Part shown: positions 57,601-64,000 of the stretch, in pieces
Position numbering within the stretch: the first letter of the stretch is position 1
How the letters are laid out: the number at the start of each line of letters is the position of its first letter
The notes under the pieces: generated by a model
What the model saw: only the letters and a program-made list of their open reading frames with translations
Databases searched by the model: none
Told to the model about the DNA's origin: nothing
Program-made: the position numbers and the translations under genes
NCBI GenBank assembly: GCA_020746875.1
Contig: JAGTJL010000041.1
Coordinates: 1 to 64,000, forward strand
DNA length: 64,000 nt
Direction: 5' to 3'
From: Rhexocercosporidium sp. MPI-PUGE-AT-0058
Taxonomy: Eukaryota > Ascomycota > Leotiomycetes > Helotiales

Positions 57601-59784
57601 TTTAATTATTGTATTATATAATATTTATTAATTAATAAGCCTTCCTCGTTCTATCTTAAAGTATAGTTTATATTACAAAACTAAAGACTAGTCTTATAAA
57701 GACGAGCTTCAGAAATAATATTAATATAAAAGTTTTCTATAATTATAATATCGTAAAGCGTGAAATTAAATGATTTTCTATTCGAACCTTTAAACACTCC
57801 TTTTATAACTTGAGTTCCGCGCCTAATAATAGGCAACTAAAAGCTTTTACACTTAATTAAATCCTTAAGAGTAAACTTTATAAAAAATCTTTTTAATAAT
57901 ATTAAATAATTATTAATTAAATTAGTCGTTCTATAATTATTTAATAAAGTAAAATTTAATAAAAAAAAAGTGAATTCTAAAGGAAGTATATACTTATAGC
58001 TAAATACTCGGCTAAATTAAGTAAGAGCACCGAGTGCGCGTAAGTCCCGCTTATTCCTTCTTTATTTAATAAGTTTCTGAAAAAAGTAAACTTCCTTTTA
58101 TTTAATTTATTAAATCCTTACTTATTTAATTTCGTTAAAAAATCTTTTATTAATTAAAAGAAAGGCTTATCCGAATTCATTTACTCGCGGAAAGCTTTTT
58201 ATTATAATATAATAAACCGCTACTAAATCTTATTATAATATTAATTATTTATTTTTAAGTTTAAACGAGTTATTTTATCTTAATATTTAATAAATACTTT
58301 TTTATAAATTATTATTTAAAAATAACTATAATTTAAAAGAAACTAATAATAAGTTTTATCTTTTAAGTATAAATATGCCTTTTTATAAATTTTCCTTTTA
58401 TTTTAAATCGGTTTAATCTTTTATTATATAAATTAAAGGCTTTTAAGTCGGGTGTCTTAGTATTATTAAAGCGTAAATTAAAAGTAAAAAAATGATTATG
58501 CTTTAATTTTTTACCGACAAGCTATTAATACTGGCGATTGGCTTAATTAAAATAAAATAACCGTGCGAGCTATTTTAAAGAGTATTTAAGAGGTATCCCG
58601 AGCTCGTCGGCCTTCTTAGTCTTAAAAAAATACTTTTAAGTTTATAAACTATTAAAATTATTAGCTGCGATTAGAAAAAGGTTAATATTAAAGGTGACGA
58701 GCACTTCCGGTATATAATATAAGTTCCTTTTACGGATTAACTCTTAATATTATATAATTTAAACCTTTAGGTTTTAAATATTCTTTATATTTAAAAATTA
58801 TAAGTAATCTTAATAAGTCATTGTCTAAATCGTTATATTCGTTTAATATAGAACTGTCTTAAACGTACGAATTAATACTTAAATATTAACTCTTTTCTTA
58901 GCGACGAGTTATATAGCCGTTATATTAAAGAATTAGCGGCTTATAGTTTTCTTAATTTATTTATAAAGCTTAAAGTATACCGTGGTTTATAATTATTATA
59001 TTATATACTTTATAATATACGCTTTAGCTTTGGCCTCGGCTTCCTTTTAATAAGATTTTATGGTTATCTTAATAAGCTTATGCGGTCGAGTGAGAAAAAA
59101 GATAATAAAAGCGTTAAAGCTTATAATTGTTTAGTTTAAGGAAGACGTAGTTATTACGTGACGATTAAGCGCCTATTTCTAAAGTTATTTATTATACTTA
59201 TTTTTCTTTATTGTATAATTTAATTTAGCGAGATTATTCTTTTATTAAGCGATTTACTCGGCGGTCCGTGGATTTTTATTAATAATTTTAACTAATGTTT
59301 TTATATTTAAAGCATTTAAATTAACGAAAGACTAGAGTTTAAGTATTTAAGCGCTAAGAGTTAGATAATTTATTTATAACGGGAAGTCTTTAGGCTTTAA
59401 GTATATAATATTTACGTTAAAACCGCTAAGACTATTGTGTAATAACATCTCGAGGATCGCGCCGAGAAGGATAACGGGATTTAAGCGTAAGAAAAGGAGA
59501 TAAAGATTATAAAATTAAAATTAAATAAGCTTAATTAAAGCTCGAAATCTATATATGTTAAAGATAGCTTATAAAAATAAATATAGCTTTTAATTATTAA
59601 ATAAATATAAAATAGGCTTTTAATAGTTTAAGAGCTTTATAATTAACGTAAAGAGTAAGGATTTAAAAAGATATATTAAAATAAGCGTTACCTTTTATAA
59701 AAGAGGATTATAACCCGAGTATATATATCGTAAGTGCTTACGAGAGCATACACATAACCAGTAGACTGCGCTAGGGCGCGATAC
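54610..59784 (-). mobile_element. Copia-C copy 2, 5' part
   Basis: 54610-56990 is homologous to 24297-26815 (RT and integrase, minus). To the right, 57000-59600 should be gag and leader but is too AT-rich to read. About 59600-59784 matches LTR-C (GAGTAAGGATTTAAAAAG..., ACCCGAGTATATATAT, AGACTGCGCTAGGGCGCGAT), placing the 5' LTR at the right end. Copy 1 keeps the 3' end and copy 2 the 5' end. The left limit is solo LTR-A; the right limit is truncated by LTR-A. Confidence 0.75.
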
Positions 59785-59931
59785 TTTTTTAAAAGCTTTT
59801 ACGACTACGTAATTGAATACAAACGTAATTTCCCGGAATACGAAAGTTATTTCCGGGCCGCGTAAGCAATAGAAACTCCTTCGGCTATTTTAGGATAGAA
59901 TCGATACGAGTTACTAAAGTCAAATTTAACA
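59785..59931 (-). repeat. LTR-A fragment, 3' LTR of Copia-A copy 2
   Basis: About 147 bp matching the first half of LTR-A (on plus: TACGACTACGTAATTGAATA...TTTCCGGGCCGCGTAAGC...AATTTAACA). Broken at its left by LTR-C (59784). The polypurine tract on the right fixes this as the 3' LTR and so sets the orientation of LTR-A. Confidence 0.85.
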
Positions 59932-62900
59932 CGCCCTTTTAATAAGTAACGTAATAGCTTTATATGCTTATATACAAGCTAGCATTAAAGTAGAGCTTAT
60001 ATTTACAAGAATAAAGTAAATACATAAATTACCTTTTACGGAGGGTAGACCAGATATAAAGAAAGAGAAATATAAATTATAATCTTATTTCCTCCGCTTT
60101 AGCCCTATTCGGCTAGTCTCAAAAGCCTTATAAATTCAATGAATTTAGGCTTATTTAGCGGCTTCGTAAAGCCGTCGGCTTTTTGTTTAGACCCTTTTAT
60201 ATAAATTAAGTCTATTTCGCCTTAATTTATAAAGTCGTAAACATAGTAATATTTAACGGCAATATACTTAGTCCTCTCGTGGAATTAAGAGTTATTAATT
60301 AATAAGAGAGCGCCGTTATTATTTATATAAACAAAGAATAGTTCCTGTATATAATAGCTTAATTCGGTTAAAAGCTGTTTTATATAAACAGCCTCTTTAA
60401 AAGCCGAATTAATAATTATATATTCGGCCTCAGTCGTACTTTAAGTTATAATACTTTAAAGCTTACTTTTTTAACTAAATAAGCAACTCGCTAAGTAAAA
60501 GCTCAAGCCGCTAGTCGATTTAGCCGTATTAATATCTCCGGCGTAATCGGCGTCGCAATAGCCGCTTATATATTAATTAAAGCTTTTTTCGTAAATTAGC
60601 CTTAGCTTTTTTAATCCTTTTAAGTATTTAAGCACGTTTTTAAAAGCAATTATGTGATTTATGCTAGGGTTATTAGCGAATCGAGCGAGCTTTATAACCG
60701 AGTAGTAAATATTAAGTCTAGTAGCTAGCGTGAGAAATAAGAGGCAGCTTATAATTTACTGATATTAATTTATTTCCTCTTTATTAACTTAATTAAAATT
60801 AGGCTCTAGCTTAACCTTCGAATCTATTAGTATATCTTTAGGCGTATAGTCGGTCATATTAAACCGCGCTAGCACTTTCTCAATATAGCTCTCTTGGCTT
60901 ATTATATAACCTTTGTTTAGGTTATACTCGATATTTATATCTAAGTAGTCCTTTATTAGCCCTAAAAAGCTCTTTAAGCTAAAGGATTTAATATTATTAA
61001 CGCTTAAGCTAATTATCGCTAAGTCGTTTACGTAAATAAAGACTATAAACTATTGCTCCTTATTAATTAAGATATAATTCTCGGTAATTAAGGCTTAAAA
61101 ACCGAGTTTTTAAACTAGGACTTCCTTTAACGTAATAAACTAGAGCTTAATTAACTATTTTAGCCTATATAAAGCTTTATTAAATAAGAGTAGTTTACTA
61201 ACGTATTTTTAGGCGTTTATGCCTTTAAGAGATATTATATATAAAGTGTTTAGGTTAATATTATTTTACGTAAAAGCCGAAATTATATCGACTTTTTATA
61301 TAACCTAACCGTAAAAGGCTACTAAGGCGAATATAAGTCGCTAAGTTATTTATTTTATTCCGTTAATAAAAGTGTTTACGTAGTTAAGGCCATAGAGTTA
61401 CTCGAACCCTTTAGCGACGAATTTAGTTTTAAATTTAAAGAAATTAAGTAATTCTTTAATTTTATATATTTACTTCGTTTTTAAAGGCTTATAAGCCTTG
61501 CTAGCGTCTTTTAGTATTATTTCCTAAGTCTTATGACTTTTTAAGGAATTGACTTCTTTTTCCATAGCTTTTAATTAATAGTCCTTATATAAAGAGGCTA
61601 TAGCCTCTTTAAGGCTTTTAGGCTCGTAAATTTAAAGGCCTTTTTCTCGTTTAATAATAATCTTATTAGCTTTTAATTCTTTAACTAGCTCTATTAGCTC
61701 CTTTGCTAAATCTTCGTCTATTTTAAAGCTTATTAAAGCCATAAAAGCTAATCTCTTAGCGTTTTTATAAATAAAAAAAGCTTCTTTTTCTTCTTTAATT
61801 AACTAATTGTTTAATTAACAAATGGCTATATTAAAGCTTAAGTATATTATTAGCTAATTTTCTAAAGAGTTATTAAAGTCTTTAGCGTTAGTACTAGCGT
61901 TTTTAATTATAACGTTAAGCTCTTAGCTCGAATAATCCTTTTCAAGCCTTTTAATAAGCGCTTTAGGCATTTCCGGGCTAGCCGTATTAAGCTTCTTATT
62001 AGCTTTTAGCGTTTAAGGGAGCTTTTATATAAATAAGTCGGATTCGTCTTTAAAATCCGTTTTCTCGCCCTTTAATTAGTCGATAAGCGACTTTTCGCTT
62101 ATATTGCTTTTATTAAGCATTTCGTCGTTAATACTACTTATTGACTTAGTAATATTATCGCTAGCGCCTTTAAACTCTTTAAGTGTTTCGATTATATAAT
62201 CGAATTCGGTCCCTTTCGTTATATTATCTTTAAGGATTAAATCCTCTTTAATTAAGACGTTCTTAAAGCTTATAACGGCTCTTTTACTCGGTAAATAACT
62301 AAGTAATTATTAAAAGACTTAAAATCGACGAGAATACTCCTGTCGGATTTATTAGCTAGCTTATAAGCTCTTTTATTCCTAAGTACGTAAGTTAAAGAGC
62401 TTAATATGCGAATATAATCGATTGTCGGTAATTTATTATATAAAGCTTTAAAAGGAGTTTTCTTTATAACGGAGTTATATAACCGATTCTTAATATAAGC
62501 TATTCCTTATAATAAATAAAGCTATAAAAATAAAGGTATTCTCTTAGCTTTACAATCGCTAATTAGCCGCTTAATAAAGTATTTATTTAACCTTTCGGTT
62601 ATTCCGTTTTAAGAAAGGAAATAAAGACTAATATATTTATATATATACCTTTTTTTCTTATAATAATACGTTTATTTATTAGACTTAAATTCTCCGGCGT
62701 TATCGAGCTTAAAAGCTTTAATATTTACTATAAATTTATATTTAACGCTATTTTAATTAAATTAATTATCAATTATGTTATAAAAGTCGATTAAGACGTT
62801 ATAAGCGTCAGCTTTAAGTTTTAAGGCATATAACTAAATAGCTCTTAATCTTTTATATATAATAGTAAGGAAATAACGTTCTACTTTAAGTCCTTTAACT

Positions 62901-64000
62901 TTAAAAGGCCTCGTAATATTAGTATTAAATATAGTTAAAGGTGGCGCATTTAATATAAGCTTTTTACTGCCGATTACGTGTATTTTACCGTTATTACAAG
63001 CGTTATAATCGGCTAGCTTTACGTCTTTTTATTAAATTTTCTTTAATCCGTAACTTTTCTCAATCGTTTTAAAAATCGACTTTTTATTTATATATATTAG
63101 CCTCTTATAATAAAAGTCTAGCGGCGTATTTAAGTCTACTTAATATATTATAAGTTCGAGAGCGTTATTATCGACTTCCGCTTGAACGTAATAGGCGTTA
63201 TAATCCTATTTAGCTTATAATTAGCCCTTTTTATACTTTAATAAAGCACCGTTTTCGGTAAAGTTAATTGACTAGCCTTTCTTAGTCATTTCCCTTAAGC
63301 TTAAAAAAGTCGTTTTTAGCCCCCAAATATAATTTACCCGCTATATAATTACTTCTAAGCCGTTATTACTTTTAATAAGAATATCTCCTATGCTTAATAT
63401 TAATAATACGTTGCCGTTAGCAATTATAACCGATTTCTGAAGGATAAGTTAATAATTAAATAACTATTCTTTATTAAGCGTATAGTGCTCGCTAGCACCG
63501 GAGTCTAGAACTAGTCTATAATTATAAACGGTTCTAAAAGCTTAATTTGTAATATCTCCCTTTAATTAGTCAGAATCGGACTCGCTTAATTCCTTTATTA
63601 TAATATTTACAAAAGTACTTATAAGTAAGAAAGGTTTAAGCTGTACTTTAAGCTTTATATTTGACTTACCCTTTAGTAAAGGCAGGTCGTTTATATATGC
63701 CTTTATAAGCTTCTTAGCCGTCACGTGCTTATTTAATAGCGTAATAGTCTTAGATATGGCCATAATAGCCTTCGGAGACTCTGTTTTTAATTCGCCTTTT
63801 AACTCCTTAGCCTTTTTAGGCTTATTATTAGGCCTTTTATTCAGGTTTTCCGAATTATTAGGCCTTAGCTCAGGGTGTAAGACCTAGCACGTAGACGTTA
63901 TATGTCCCGTGACTTTGCACTTATTGCAGTGCTTTTTATTACCGCTTTTGCCGCCTTTAAACGCTTTATTAGCGTTAAGGTCGGCGTTAGCGCCTATGCG
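59785..64000 (-). mobile_element. Copia-A copy 2, 3' LTR fragment through gag
   Basis: Minus-strand element extending past the window end. 59785-59931 is a 5'-end fragment of the 3' LTR (minus: TGTTAAATTTGACTTTAG), abutted by the polypurine tract AAAAGGGCG (59932-59940). RNase H/RT follow: FIYVNDLAII at about 61018-61050 (family YVDDL; Asp now Asn) and YIEKVLARFNM downstream. Integrase lies at about 62600-63100, the Ser/Asp-rich gag segment at 63566-63763, zinc knuckle sequence near 63890-63930. More RIP-damaged than copy 1. Confidence 0.9.

Overview
The window is nuclear DNA from a filamentous ascomycete (Pezizomycotina). It alternates between near-balanced GC islands with intron-containing genes and long AT-rich stretches of decayed transposons. 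The decay looks like repeat-induced point mutation (RIP): relict reading frames are broken mostly by TAA/TAG at Gln or Trp positions, catalytic Asp has become Asn, and TpA is abundant. Introns are short (about 41-115 bp), often with a CTAAC-like branch site near the acceptor, as in filamentous fungi. I saw no tRNA, rRNA or CRISPR array.

Layout. 1-3762: 5' part of a minus-strand Ty1/Copia element (Copia-A) with its 5' LTR. 3927-4167: a small inverted-repeat element. 5241-8898: gene 1, a four-exon NACHT-ankyrin NLR-like protein (minus). 9507-9935: a broken protein-kinase-like relict. 10454-20552: a nested block in which a piggyBac-like element was split by a complete 7.8-kb Copia element (Copia-B) and by a solo LTR-A. 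20911-26815: Copia-C with its 3' LTR. 27902-31117: gene 2, a five-exon ankyrin-repeat protein (minus). 31118-34654: AT-rich DNA with a roughly 170-bp tandem repeat and a 437-bp inverted-repeat element. 34655-39442: gene 3, a five-exon fungal STAND-associated-type protein whose membrane tail is cut off by a one-base frameshift (minus). 40003-40670: a frameshifted pyridoxamine-phosphate-oxidase-family pseudogene (plus). 40671-45112: a stack of a small TIR element, an LTR-C fragment, piggyBac-3 and, inside it, piggyBac-2. 46204-51886: second Copia-B copy. About 52250-53800: MULE transposase relict. 54304-54609: solo LTR-A. 54610-59784: second Copia-C copy. 59785-64000: second Copia-A copy, so the same element brackets the window in the same orientation.

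How it fits together. The three intact or nearly intact genes all belong to fungal innate-recognition or vegetative-incompatibility-type protein classes (NACHT NTPase, ankyrin repeats, STAND-type N-terminal domains), and all lie on the minus strand as separate GC islands in RIP-scarred DNA. The transposons record an insertion order. Several piggyBac-like elements and small non-autonomous elements share termini beginning TATCC with TA at both ends. Two different Copia families appear to carry an extra antisense Cys-containing reading frame between RNase H and the 3' LTR, the least expected feature here. All functional assignments come from reading motifs by eye; no database search was possible.
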